Source: Branchiostoma floridae
Taxonomy: Eukaryota > Chordata > Leptocardii > Amphioxiformes > Branchiostomatidae
Direction of reading: 5' to 3'
Length of the DNA: 64,000 bases
Assembly: GCF_000003815.2 (NCBI RefSeq)
Contig: NC_049990.1
Span: 11,210,985-11,274,984 of the forward strand
Shown here: positions 1 through 11,350 of the stretch, in pieces
Layout: every line of letters begins with the position of its first letter
How positions within the stretch are numbered: the first letter of the stretch is position 1
Program-made: the position numbers and the translations under genes
The notes under the pieces: model-generated
Seen by the model: the letters and a program-made list of their open reading frames with translations, nothing else
The model's database searches: none
Told to the model about the DNA's origin: nothing

Positions 1-485
1 ACAAGGCACAGATTCACCTTTGCCCTCATCAGGTGCAGACGGTTCCATTCAATATTATAGGGATAAATTGGATAAATTTGGCGATTGCAATAAGTTAACT
101 TGAACCATGAATCTAAAAATAAATGAAGTTAATATCATTAGCGTCGATGGAATATTCTTACTATCATGTATCATTTTAATTGATATTTGAATGATATTTT
201 ACTCTAATCTACTTTACTCTTTTTTGAATGGTACCATCCATTGTTGTGGTGTAAACCTGCGCTTTACGATATTTCCGCTAGAGGACCTTACAGCAGAACA
301 CAAAGAAAGAGGATACAAAAATGCAATGTTTTTACACGTAAAAAGAATATTATAACAGCCTGTATGCAATATCACATCTGTTTGTGCAAGAATGTGAAAG
401 TTTAAGACCAAGAATGGCAACAATAGACATTCGTTATGCTTACGCAAGTTTAAAATGTTAATATCAACCACTCTTCACAACGAAA
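1..485. other. No recognised gene, left edge
   Basis: This AT-rich sequence precedes the tRNA gene. No exon with paired splice sites or recognisable protein similarity was seen on either strand. The longest open frame, on the minus strand, has no family resemblance and looks like chance. Confidence 0.5.
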
Positions 486-557
486 TCCCATATGGTCTAG
501 TGGTTAGGATTTGGCGCTCTCACCGCCAAGGCCCGGGTTCGATTCCCGGTGTGGGAA
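486..557 (+). tRNA. tRNA-Glu (anticodon CTC)
   Basis: A complete 72-nt cloverleaf can be read. The acceptor stem TCCCATA pairs with TGTGGGA with one G-T pair, followed by the discriminator A at 557. The A box reads TGGTCTAGTGGTTAGGATT and the B box GGTTCGATTCC. The anticodon loop CTCTCAC carries CTC, which decodes GAG. No intron is present and CCA is not encoded, as is normal in eukaryotes. A run of T about 8 nt downstream would end Pol III transcription. It looks functional rather than SINE-derived because stems and loops are intact and no SINE body follows. Confidence 0.93.
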
Positions 558-1083
558 GATCGTTGTTTTTTAACCTAAACCTTTTACTCTTTATAGAATA
601 AACCTGACGGCCTTTTCTGTATGTAAAACTGCATATCCCTGAACTTTTTTCATCTAATGATGTAATTGGTAAGTTAGGTGCATCAATACTAAGTAACATA
701 GTACAGAATATCAGTAAGTCAGTGATTCAAATACAACACCAAATACCGTAATATGTCATTTAATATATATATATTTGTACGCATCATATAATTTGAAAAC
801 ATACAAACTACATCATATCTTATCGGTACCGGTAGCAATAGGTTGGTCGCAATGCTTATTCAACCCCTTCTACTTCTACCTTGCGATTTATATATGGGAC
901 CGCATGACTGATACGAATATATACATATATGTGTTCACGTATGATCAGATAGAGAAAGAACAATACGCAGAAGAGTTTTTACATTAAATATAGCCTGTCT
1001 TGTCGTTTTACACAATCATATTATACGGTTTACACTATCTTCGTCTTGTAGTGGTATCATGTGCGACACCTGTGCCGCTTGTC
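558..1083. other. Intergenic stretch, probably cyclase 3' UTR
   Basis: No gene was recognised. The higher part probably holds the 3' UTR of the minus-strand cyclase gene whose stop codon is at 1084-1086. No clear AATAAA on the minus strand was located here. Confidence 0.4.
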
Positions 1084-4000
1084 CTACAGAATCGTACACA
1101 GTTTGGACTGAATGCTGCGCCTTATCCGCCCGTGTATCGGCGTCTGCTGATGTCCCATTTTCTCACCTAACAACAAAAAGACACTTTCATATTAGCAAGG
1201 AAGTTACGGTGTTGGCCAATCCATGATAGAGGATTAAGTTTGATACTTTCGTTGAACACATATAACGATAGTTCAACTTTATCCGCGGGGTAACCTATAT
1301 CCGTTGTTTTAACAAACAAGGTTGGTGGTTTCATATTGCAATATTTATTTCAAATCAGTTTGAAGCCACCGTCCGTCGACTTGACATTTAATATACAATT
1401 ACCCGGTTCCTAAAAGCAACGAATATAGGTTACTCCACGGATAAAAGGTGAACTAGTGTTATGCGTACATTACGATAAGTATCCGAAGGTCACACGGTAC
1501 TCAGAGTAATTGAATCAACATCACCCCCGTAAAAGGTAGACGTAAGTGACACTGAAAACTCGAGGTGAGATACATTTTGCTAGTGTTTAACGAAAGTACA
1601 TTGTATCAAACTTCATCAACAAGGTTAGTGAAGCTTTAGTGAACCTTCCAATACTTCTCGTCGGTACTGTAGAACAAAACGATTTGATTCATCGCACAGA
1701 TAAGGTGAACATTATATACAAAACAACCAAATACCACCTGTTACTCACCGTTGCTTATAACAGAACTGGGGAAGTTCTGAGTCGAGCAGTAATCGTTATC
1801 ATCAGTATAGTGCATCCGCAGGAGATGTTCTTCTTCTATCTGGGCTACATCTGCATGAAAAAGGATTCAGGAATTGAATCAAAACGTTTTCAGAAATCAG
1901 AAAAGAAGAATTGGTTGACGGTTGGATGGATGGATGGTTGGATGGATGGATGGATGGATGGATGGATGGATGGATGGATGGATGGATGGATGGATGGATG
2001 GATGGATGGATGGATGGATGGATGGATGGATGGATGGATGGATGGATGGATGGATGGATGGATGGATGGATGGATGGACGGACGGATGGACGGATGGACG
2101 GATGGATGGATGGATAGATCATTTAAATGAACTAACCTGCGGTGGAATCGGTGGGCAGACCCAGTAGTTGATTATCCGTGGCGGCACTGGATTCCACAAA
2201 GTAGGTGTTCATGAGTCCCTTTCCCTTTATCTCGGTAGGGCCGCGTGACGCACAGACAAACCCACGTCTTTTTATCAACCTGTTAGATGAAAGAGTTGTG
2301 CATAACAACATTGAGTCATACCATCAAATGTCACATTTCAAATACAAGGGCAAGTCAATAACAGTTTCAGGAAGACAATATTGTAGGCAAACAATGATAA
2401 TACACAAACTTCATTTTTAATCATTGAACTTCAAATAGATTGAAAAAAGTTTTAATATTTAAATGATATATTGTCCTGTCAGACGCAGATGTTCATAAAC
2501 GATATTGTAAATTAGCCTCATACATGTATTTCCCATGAGCTGTAAGAAACATTAAACTTTGCATACTTATTTCGATTTCTATAAACAAAAAACAACTGTG
2601 CCAAGTAGAAACACTCACTTGTAGGTTTTCATGCTGATGTGCACTTTGCCGGGTATCCCATGACTCTCCATCCGTGACGCGGTGTTGACGGTGTCCCCGA
2701 ACAGACAGTACCTCGGCATCTTCTCCCCAACCACTCCCGCCACGGTCGGGCCGGAGTGGATTCCTACCCGAATCTGAAGGACAGTTGCTCGCGGTCAGAG
2801 TCTCCCTTAGGTTGGTATACCTCACTGCACTTGGGGCACCGGTGCGGCACTGCGGGGTTCGTTCACTGCGGCACTGTTGTGTTATTTTTGCCGATTTTTT
2901 ATAGATTAGATATTGCGTGATACGTAAAAGTATGGCTTAGAAGACAACAAAATACACAAAACGTAAGAAAATTCGTTTTTTATCTTTGAAATACGTTAAG
3001 AAATCTTTCGAACCCCGCAGTGCCGCACCGGTGTCCCAAGTGCATTGAGATACCACCTTAAGGCCTTTTTCAAACCGGGGCACCGGTTTGAAAATGAGAC
3101 GTTAGCTCCGGATATGTTCATCAGTGTTGACAGAAAAAAGAATAGAAAAAAACAAATACAAGAAACTTTCCATTTCAAGTTTTCTTTCCCTTGTATCTCT
3201 ATAAATTTACGCAATCGATATCCCTCATAACTGTTTCAAAGATGCAATCTAATTCGAACATTTTTAGATATCGGTAAAAACTTAAGACTCCCAAACCTGA
3301 AGAATTTTTCCAGTTGCAGGTGACTTAACGTTGGCAACCGCTAGGTGCATCGCTAAGCCCATGTTGACCACTCTTTCAGCATGTGTGCGGGTGGGAATGG
3401 GCAGACCTCCGGTAACCATGTAAGCATCGCCAATGGTCTCAACCTAGAGGTATACATTACAGTTATGTTTATTCCATGCGCCTGGCAGCGATGTTGACAT
3501 ATTTACTCTAAACTTTATATCCGTACACAAAATAAAGTACTTATCATACACGTACCAACGAACTATCGATCAGTTCTCTGTGGACTTCGACAAGGTGAAA
3601 ATACTGGATTCCGAACAGGATTACTTTCTCAGGGGAGAGACCACCGAATTTCCCTCAACCGAGACGGGGGCCGATACTGAGCTCCAAGCACCTTTGACCC
3701 TTTGCTGACGTCACACTTCCGGTCCGGTCATTTCAACTTGAAAAGCATCAGAGGATGATCGAAAGCTCGTTGGTAAGCGCTGTTTTTTGTGTACGGTTAT
3801 AGAGTGTAAAATGGTGTCATAATGTTGATTACCGTCACAGATGAACTTGCATTCGTACATAAGGATCTGTATGTAACCATGATTTAAACAATGTTAGCCA
3901 GCAGCATGAATGTTATGATGTGGGCATCGCAACATTCCTCCATTACTAGCGGAAGATCACCCACCTTGTACACATCGTGCACAGTTGTGAGCCTGTCGAA

Positions 4001-7000
4001 CCTCATGTACATCTCGTTCAGCATAGTAACGACCTGAGTAGGCTTACATTCGCTGCAGATGTTTGTAAAGGTGACCACATCGCTGAACAGGATCGTCACC
4101 TCGTCATAGGAAGCTGTAAAAAATAGGAAAACTTTTTGACCACAGTATTCACATGACATACAGTTTTTCTTTGCCATTGGACAGATGGAGACTTTGTGAC
4201 ACTAGGTTGCACTCAAGCTAGTAACTTATTTCAACAGTGGCACATACAAATTATAGACAGAAGGTAATGGTAGCCTTTACCTCCCCGATTGAAGTCAGTT
4301 ACCCATTTTACACCTGGATGAAGTGAGGAAGGTCGTGTTAATGTCTTTCCCAAGGCACAACGTCGGGGGCACGGCAGAGCCCAAGCAGTTACGACGCCAA
4401 ACATGGAGGAAGATGAAACACATTCCATTTCAAATTGTTCCAGGTAAGATCAATAAAAGAGCTCTTTAAAGAAGCAGCTAAGTTCCACTCCACCCAAGTT
4501 TCTCCACGGGAAATAATTTGCAATAAACTTTTAATAACCTTTCACTTTATAAGTAGAGACTGTGGATACCGACTTCAACCATATCTCCCGACATATGAAT
4601 CAAAATTCAACTGGTAACTTCCTAGTTTAGCCATCTTACATGGCGGACAATACTTACGTCATAATCACTTGAGTGCAATCACCATATTATAACTGTTGCA
4701 TTAGCGGGTGACAGTTAAACTTACTGTACCTGCTTCTACCTTCTTCCCGTCCCTCAGCTGTTCTGCGACAGGCCTGGGCAGCATGGTCTCCAGAAGTTTC
4801 TCAGTTTTCTTCTGCATGGCCTTCAGCGCGTCTGACATGCCCCGCAGTTCCTCCTTCTTCATCTCCAGCTGCTTGGACAACTCTGCCTCAGCTTGGCGCT
4901 GAGCGGGACAGACAATGAGAATTTGAAAAAAGAATGAGAATTAAAAAAAAAAGAATGGCCTAAAACAAAACTTGTCTTCATTATGAAATCTAATTGGTCA
5001 GGCAGTGGAATAAATGACAGAAAGTAAAGAGTATGGTATGGCGAGCAATAGATTCTTTATTCCAGTTCTTTCATATCTTCTGCTTTGACCTGGGAATGGC
5101 ATTCTATGACATTAGTACACGTTTTCCGATATTTTTTTGGCAATCTACAGCATGTATCTACTCATTTTACAGCTGCTTTGTATGATTTACTGTATGGTTA
5201 AAAACGTTTTTCTTCGAAAACGGCCGAAAATTGATGCGCACGCGGATATCATCTATATATAATCAAATGAGCACGGCCTTATATAGCCAACTTTCGGATT
5301 TACTCATGAAGATATGTCATAATATGGTGCACGTTATGAAGAGTACTGCCTAGATCAACAACAAAAAACACTGGTTAAAGAACAAACTAAAACATGCATT
5401 TCATTACATACAAGTAGTGGCATCAGAAATCTAACCAAAGTATAACGTTTACCTGTTGATTCAGAAGTACAAAGTCCCGGAGGACGTCATGTAGCGCTAT
5501 GTCTGATAAATGCATGTTCATCTCCTCCAGTTCTGCCAGGCTGGTCACTTTGGGAGAACACATGAACACCATGCACTGGTGTTGGGACAACCAGATCATT
5601 TGACCTGCGATAAAAAGAAAGACAACACATTTTGAATTTTTTTCATGTTTTGGACTGCTGCATACAAAAGAGCACGTGAATTGATGCGCCCTGTTATTTG
5701 CCCGTTTGTAGGCACTGTTGTGGGGACCAGTGTCCGACAACGGACGTAATGTTTTTGTCTATGAGTGTGTATTTGCAAAAATACTTTGGATGGATTTGTT
5801 TGAAATTTTGCAAATCGGCAGTTATTCAGATCCCAATGATGCATGGCGATTTTGAGCACAGTAGAGTCAAACGACACCGGCTGAAACGGGGGTCCTCCGT
5901 GCTGGAGACCGTGTGTCACTTCCGTGTCGGAGTGCGTAGGCCGGGGTTATTTAGACCCCGATATGCGTTACGATTTTGAGCACAGCAGCGTCAAATGACA
6001 CCGGTCGGCCCACGTCCTTGGTGCTGAAACGGGGGTCCTCCGTACGTGCTACAGACCGTGCGTCTTTCCCGTGTCGGAGTGCGTGTAGGCCGGGATCGTT
6101 TGAGCTTGCCCCCAGTCGGCTTGGCAAGCTCGGGGCGACAAGAGGTTTTTATCGTCCGTCGAGGCAAGGAGGACGTGCGGGTAAGCACTTTCTAATCTTG
6201 AAAGTAGTGTGGTATTGCCCGTGAAAACAGCTCTTAGTCTGTACATGTACGTACCTCTTAGGATAAGAGTTGGCCTACCACCCCACGAAGACGGCATTTT
6301 CTCCCGTCTGGTCTCCAATATAAACTGGCTGCTGATAGACGTACGAATATGCTCGATGTAGAAGGGGATTTCTGGATGAAGGATGTGAAAGAAGAAGTCC
6401 ATCCGTGCCCCGGGAAATCTCACAGCCGGAAGGTACTTCTGCACGACCGTTCCGAGCTGTTTGACATGGAGCTGGAAAAACCAACGAGAAAACAAGAAAT
6501 TTCATATCTCTTTGGCTCTATGAAAAAAACTTCTTTTCAATTTCTCGTCTTATACATTACTGTGAATTTCTCTCTAGTTCTGTCCATGTATTTTCCTGAC
6601 AGCTTAAAGGAACAACTTTGGAGCCGGGTCAAACCAATTGCAACCTTCCCATCCTGCCAGTTTCCGGTTACACCATTTCTACTCTGCATTCTGCAATATT
6701 CACTGATAACTACGGACATACATAGTGACAAACACACAGACCAAAAACAATACCTCCGTTTTCCCGAATGTAATTACAACAGTTGCAGCCCAAACAAATA
6801 ACAGCATATGTAACCATTATGCACAATTCATCCATAAGGCTACGATGTAACCACGAATAAGATGGGCGGGCGCAAAAGGTAGACAAGTATTGGCAACGTT
6901 AACGTAGCAAAGGTACGACATGATTACATATCAAAACGCCATCAAATCACCTCTTCGTCAAACATGATATGAAAGGGTAAGATTTCACAAAAAGTCTTGC

Positions 7001-10000
7001 TGTCCATCAAGAGTTGCTCAGGATAAACAGCATCAAACGTTTCGGGGACACATCCGTCCATCACGGCATCTCTTATAGAGGACCACCTGTCCATGGCGAG
7101 CAGTCGGGCATCTCCGGTGCTATTCTGAAACAAAGGTACGAAGATATAATGTTATTTCTGCACAACCTAATGTTGTTAGTTCTACTGTTGTTGTTGTTTG
7201 TTTATCTAGCTGACGTTTCCGTAAGCGCCAATAACCTTACTCTGGGTAATAATGACCTGTATTACTTCGCATTGCAGCTAGGTGTCGCTGCTGAAGAAAG
7301 CGATCCCAAACGTGACTGAGTTTATATCCCCCCTCGTGACTGGAGCTGATTTCTTGTAGAAGGAACGTCGGTACGTATCAATGAATGAACTATTATTTAC
7401 AACATATGACTTTCATGCACAACGTAATGTAAAGCTATGACAGATTTTATGGATGCTATATTACCTAAACAGTAAAGGTTGGTATTGAATTTCCGTTTGG
7501 TATTGTTATGGTTACATTGGAATCTTCGATCATCATTTGCGATAGTCTTGTATACAAGTCAACAGCTTTACAATTTGAGTAATGACCATCATTCCGCCAG
7601 ATGGTTCCCCAACTTTCCTGCTTTTTTTTCTGTGAAAAATTCAATCAAAAAAGGCAGAAAAATGTAAGTTTATAAGACATGAAAATTGTACTTACCGTCT
7701 CATTAGTAAATCTCCGTTTAATTTTTCTCCCCCGTCCTTTGGCCCTTTTACACACTGTTTCCTTGATGGACAGGACAATGTGCTCCCGTTTTGCCGACCT
7801 GTCCTCCTCATACCTCTGACTCACTATCTTCATGTCAATCTCTGTATTGAAGAACTTCTTGGCGCAGCCTCGCACTTGTCCTGAAAGATTACAACAGTTA
7901 TATCGACAAATGGTGCCTTTGTAAGTGCATGTTGAAGGTACATACCACAATATGCTAACATATGTTTGTTTGTGTGTGTGTGTGTGTGTGTGTGCGTCTG
8001 TCTGTTCAGTTCGTTTCCAGATCAAATTTACGCTGATGGATTGTTGTCATCGTGTAAAAAGCATAATTGAGAGGTTGATGCTTATTTGAAGATGATAGCG
8101 ATAGATCTGTGCTCTACATAGTTATCTAGGTGATCTAAATAACCAGGAAACCATAATTAATTCATAACTGCTAATTCAGGTAAAATAAAAATGTATTCGT
8201 GACAATTGGTGCTCTTAAATACGTAAAATCCCGAAAGTTTGTGCTTCTATTAATAAAAATGTTAACGAATGCCGGAGGGAACAGAAAAATGAATACCTAT
8301 TAATCTACGTGCAGTGTCCGTCCCTGAAGGCATACTGAGTTCTAGGTACGATTGGTGATCAATAAGTTCTCGGCCTCACCCAGAAAAAAAACGCACAACT
8401 GAAGTTTCGAAGCATGGATGAGTATAAGGTATCTTATGAATGTGTTCCATAATTCAAATCATTTTGTTCATTACTTTGCAGGCGACACCCAGTAACGGTA
8501 GGTAAGCGAGAAGGAAGAAAACTTGGACAATTGAGCTGCGACCTGGGGTGTGCGGGTCAACATGAAATGTTCTAGTTGAAAAACGAAGGGAATACTTATC
8601 AAACATTGTTGACATTGTCTTCAAAGAATTTACATCATGGGGACCTCGACCTAGACATATCTAATCAGAGTTCACCCTTGTTTCTCTCGCCACTTACCTA
8701 GTCCTGGTTTTCAAAAAGACGTTGCCTAGAAAATAGTGACTGCAATGATTTGAAATGTGGAGGATATTTATAAAGAAATGACTCAAACGAATGGACACGG
8801 ACTATGAACGCTGAGTATTCACTCTACAAATCTTTTTTTATCATGTATATTGTAGTGATATAATGTTGATTGACCTCAATCTGTATCTCTTATATTTTTT
8901 CTGATCCTTACCTCCATGATGGCCTCATTAAAAGCGGCCTGTTGGCCGATTTGAGCTTCTCATGAATAAATAAAGGTTCAAACAAATACCACAAAGTAGT
9001 GCCTCGAAATTTGAGTTGTGCTTATCATTTCTGGGTGAGGCCGAGAACTTATTGATCACCCCTCGTACTTCCTCCCACCTATGATCATGTCAGTGAACTG
9101 CCCCTTCCTATCGCTGTGGTAATGCTGCCCACCTATAACCATGTCGGCGTATCCTTTTCTATCGGTGTAGTAGTGTAAGAGGATCTCCCCATCCTGCCGC
9201 CGTTCCACCTGGAAGGACGGTGCGTTCATCTCGGTGTAGGTGATGGTGAGGTACCCGTAGTGCATGTAGTCCAGGTTGTCCAGCATGTCCTGGAGGTTGC
9301 CGCCGAGAGCTCGCAGGATGGAGTCGTAGCCCGCTTCCATGCAGAAGTCTATGAAGTACTCGCCATACTGCTGGAGAACTGTGCTGTCATCCAGCCCTAA
9401 CAGAAAACATGTTTGGACGTATCCTTATTACTAGTATATAAACTAGGCACAAAAAATTTGGCATATCAACTTTGGTATACCAGAGTTTACAATCCTAATA
9501 AGTTTGATACCATAGGAAAGGGACTATAATACGCAAGCTTTCTAGTGATATATATTACTGTACGTTCAAATTTATGCAGAAATAACAGAAATATGATATA
9601 CTAAAGTTGATATATGAACTTTTTGTGCCGAGTTTAGCTTTAAACAACGTTTCCAGCTGGATGTACAAAGATTAAGTGTGACAGATCGTTAGCGTGGCAC
9701 GACATCAGCTGGTTACAGTGCAATACAACCAGCTGCTGCCGTGCCACGTGCCTGCAAAACTTGTGTGCTACCGGCCATAGGCTACAGATACGGATTCAAA
9801 TGCAGAAGACTGCAGAACACCTAAACGTGTTCAACAAACACTGGACGTTGCCTTGTTCTGAGTCAATAATCTGCTCTTGAGATACTAAGCTTTATTCTGA
9901 AACTGCCATTCTTTTTCAGTGCCACTAGCAGACAACCAAATGCTCTTTTTGTGAATTTTGATCAATATCGCTAAATACGATTTAGTCAAGTCAAGTCAAA

Positions 10001-11350
10001 GTTTATTGCACAAGAACTGTGACGGCTACAATGTAAGGCAAAGTAACGTATAGTGTACATGTGTAGGACAACTAGCTATATAGTAACATCAATCCGAGTA
10101 ATACAATACAATGTAGATTTTAGTCTATACAATAAGCCTGTTGAAATGAAATACACATCTATTTAATCAAACGATACGTTAGTCTTTCCTATCATAGATG
10201 ACCGTAAAAGTAGTACACTTCTAAGCCGTGACACAAGACTGCTTACCGAGTATGCGAGATGCAGCCATGATCATTTTCTCCATGATCGCGTCATCGTAAG
10301 ATGTGTTCATAAAGTAGGAGTCTTCTACTCCGGCAAGCTGTCTGTAGTAAGGAAACGTTATGGCCCGGTGATTCAATGTGTATGTGTTGAGAGACTTCGG
10401 ATTATAGCGAATTGGGGCGTCCTCGGAAGTCTCTCAACACATCCACATTGAATCATCGGGCAATAACGTTTCGCTGGACAAAGTCAGAATACTGGACATT
10501 GAACAGGACTACTTTTAAGAGGTATAAGAAAGCTATATACATCAGGGCACTCCAGCCATCACTGAACAGAGACAGTGGGCGTTATAAACGTCCTGGCATG
10601 TTTGACCAATTGTATCGTATCCGCAAGATCATGTGCTAATAAGTTTACGTTCTGAAGTGATTGGTTATCAGTATTGATCATGAAGAAGGCGACAGTGGTC
10701 GTTGGAAATTTCATCTGTGTATACTTTTGTGTTGGAAGAAAGTCTAGCCTTGTACTATATACAACTTGCTGCTCTTAGTATTAAATGGCATCTCCAATAT
10801 GAAGCACAGTCATATTTCGTGCACTTATCCTATCCTGATACATTCGTATGTATTGCAAATTTGTTATGCCCTCTGTTCTGTCAAAGTTCTAAATAAACAT
10901 AATGTCAACATTGATATGGGATTTCATAAACAAAGTATCTCACCTGATATTTTCCCATTTCTCCTCCCCGTACGTAGCCACCAAGTAGCCACGGAAAGCA
11001 AGGTTGATAACACCGTACTGAAATACATGAGACCTACAATAAGTTACGTGATATTTTCGACCTCAGGTAACTTGACGTGAAGTACTTAGTGACAAATGTT
11101 GCATTTTCAAAATCCAACGAAAAAAATTACTTAATGTGTTAGAAAATTTCTTCCGTGGAATCATTGTAATTAATGATTCAGACACCGTTCCTATTACATC
11201 TACAGATTCTTCATAATATTCTTAATTGGTCCAGCGTTATCATTTTACTTATCACACAATGCCTATAATGACAAATAATGCTTCTTGAAAGTGCACGCTA
11301 AGTTGTTTTGATGAACGAAGCCTACCACATAGAAAGTAACAGCTTACCAT
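1084..11350 (-). CDS. GUCY1B2: Soluble guanylate cyclase, beta-2-like subunit
   Basis: Nitric-oxide-sensing heme protein that converts GTP to cGMP. Coding exons in transcription order: 11350-11348 (ATG alone, before GTAAGC), 11017-10944, 10341-10247, 9396-9133, 7880-7696, 7124-6951, 6471-6255, 5604-5453, 4898-4730, 4113-3965, 3443-3297, 2773-2619, 2279-2137, 1166-1084. They sum to 2010 nt (669 aa), with GT-AG sites and matching phases throughout. Domains in order: HNOB heme domain with the ligand His in NLDYMH and a YYTDR motif (family YxSxR, so Ser to Thr); HNOBA domain ([14 protein letters not shown], later [12 protein letters not shown]); coiled coil; class III cyclase domain. Visible catalytic residues are the metal-binding Asp in [10 protein letters not shown] and in IGDAY, the substrate Glu in VETIGD, Cys in RYCLFGD, and Asn/Arg in NTASRME. 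This complete set is unlike beta-1, which has Gly at the first Asp site, and fits beta-2 subunits, which may act as homodimers. Exon 9396-9133 has a second in-frame donor at 9079. The start comes from the split-ATG exon, which exactly supplies the usual first Met before YG. Confidence 0.9.
1271..1453. mobile_element. Hairpin MITE with TA duplication
   Basis: Imperfect terminal inverted repeats of about 40 bp (left GTTCAACTTTATCCGCGGGG; the right end read in reverse starts GTTCACCTTTTATCCGTGGA) enclose a short core. TA flanks both ends, suggesting a Tc1/mariner-type target-site duplication. There is no coding capacity. A related half copy is at 53581-53690. It lies in the last intron of the cyclase gene. 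Confidence 0.75.
1921..2116 (+). repeat. (GGAT)n tetranucleotide microsatellite
   Basis: About 196 bp of nearly pure GGAT/ATGG repeats with a few G-to-C interruptions near the right end (GGAC units). The long WMDG-type open frames across it arise only because the repeat has no stop codon. It ends about 20 bp from the penultimate cyclase exon (2137-2279). Confidence 0.97.
3565..3760 (+). mobile_element. Decayed Penelope/GIY-YIG-type retroelement tail (copy A)
   Basis: Reading the plus strand with one frame change gives [14 protein letters not shown], then [10 protein letters not shown], a stop, and STFDPLL. This is the C-terminal signature I associate with GIY-YIG-endonuclease retroelements of the Penelope-like type. 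A frameshift and an in-frame stop show it is dead. A second copy lies at 10428-10640. It is in a cyclase intron, opposite to the gene. Confidence 0.55.
4290..4425. repeat. SINE-like dispersed repeat fragment
   Basis: It contains CCCATTTTACACCTGGATGA and a GTCTTTCCCAAGG block. Nearly the same two blocks, in the same order and strand, recur at 63870-63930. This indicates a dispersed repeat, probably a short interspersed element in reverse orientation. Confidence 0.55.
5829..6110. repeat. Two-copy imperfect tandem repeat in cyclase intron
   Basis: Two adjacent units of about 124-145 bp share TTTTGAGCACAG, TGAAACGGGGGTCCTCCGT, TGTCGGAGTGCGT and a GTAGGCCGGG block in order. The units are GC-rich compared with the intron around them and carry no splice-consistent coding frame. 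Origin unknown. Confidence 0.75.
6625..6790. repeat. Dispersed repeat, copy 1 of an unnamed family
   Basis: GCAACCTTCCCATCCTGCCA, then GGTTAC, a CTCTGCATTCTGCAATATTC block and an AACAATACCTCCGTTTTC block occur in the same order at 59610-59765. Shared order over about 160 bp shows a common ancestor. The family was not recognised. Confidence 0.6.
7971..7994 (+). repeat. (TG)n dinucleotide microsatellite
   Basis: About 12 TG units, with a preceding imperfect TTTGTTTG tract, in the cyclase intron between exons 9396-9133 and 7880-7696. Confidence 0.9.
8350..9065. mobile_element. Non-autonomous mariner-like element (716 bp)
   Basis: The ends are inverted repeats. The left end starts CGATTGGTGATCAATAAGTT and the right end, reversed, CGAGGGGTGATCAATAAGTT. 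The match is perfect for 33 bp from GGTGATC and continues imperfectly to about 65 bp. TA flanks both ends (8348-8349 and 9066-9067). No transposase frame remains. The right end sits only 12 bp into the intron counted from the downstream alternative splice donor of the cyclase HNOB exon (9079), so the insertion nearly touched coding sequence. The mariner assignment rests on the TA duplication and the look of the ends. Confidence 0.8.
9079..9132 (-). other. GUCY1B2: Optional 54-nt exon extension from a duplicated 5' splice site (cyclase)
   Basis: The end of the HNOB exon is tandemly duplicated. Copy 1 ends [10 protein letters not shown] before a GTGGGC donor (exon edge 9133). Copy 2 ends [11 protein letters not shown] before a GTGGGA donor (exon edge 9079). 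Both donors are in phase 1 and 54 nt apart, so either keeps the frame. Copy 1 gives DMVIGQVRG, which aligns gap-free with the family and is probably the main form. Use of copy 2 would insert 18 residues in the heme domain after the YxSxR-like motif. Confidence 0.6.
9440..9635. mobile_element. Hairpin MITE, about 196 bp
   Basis: The left end AAACTAGGCACAAAAAATTT and the reversed right end AAACTCGGCACAAAAAGTTC form inverted repeats. They extend imperfectly over about 40 bp through ATATCAACTTTGGTATA and ATATCAACTTTAGTATA. No open frame. Intronic in the cyclase gene. Confidence 0.7.
9693..9748. repeat. Short inverted repeat (hairpin)
   Basis: CGTGGCAC..CATCAGCTGGTT on the left and AACCAGCTG..CCGTGCCACG on the right form about 20-bp arms around a 12-15 nt loop. 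It could be a MITE remnant or simply a cruciform-forming palindrome. It is in a cyclase intron. Confidence 0.6.
10353..10640 (+). mobile_element. Decayed Penelope/GIY-YIG-type retroelement tail (copy B) with inverted flank
   Basis: From 10428 one frame reads [16 protein letters not shown] then a stop. Another frame continues [17 protein letters not shown] and GMFDQLY. This is the same tail as copy A (3565-3760), again frame-broken. The first about 45 bp are also present inverted just upstream: 10353-10397 is the near-perfect reverse complement of 10428-10471, making a foldback joint like those seen at some retroelement insertions. It overlaps the edge of cyclase exon 10247-10341 by no coding base. 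Confidence 0.55.

Noticed and set aside
1639-2130. 163-aa open frame rich in WMDG repeats, plus opposite frames rich in HPSI
   Set aside because: They are translations of the (GGAT)n microsatellite, which has no stop codon in several frames. No splice context or unique domain.
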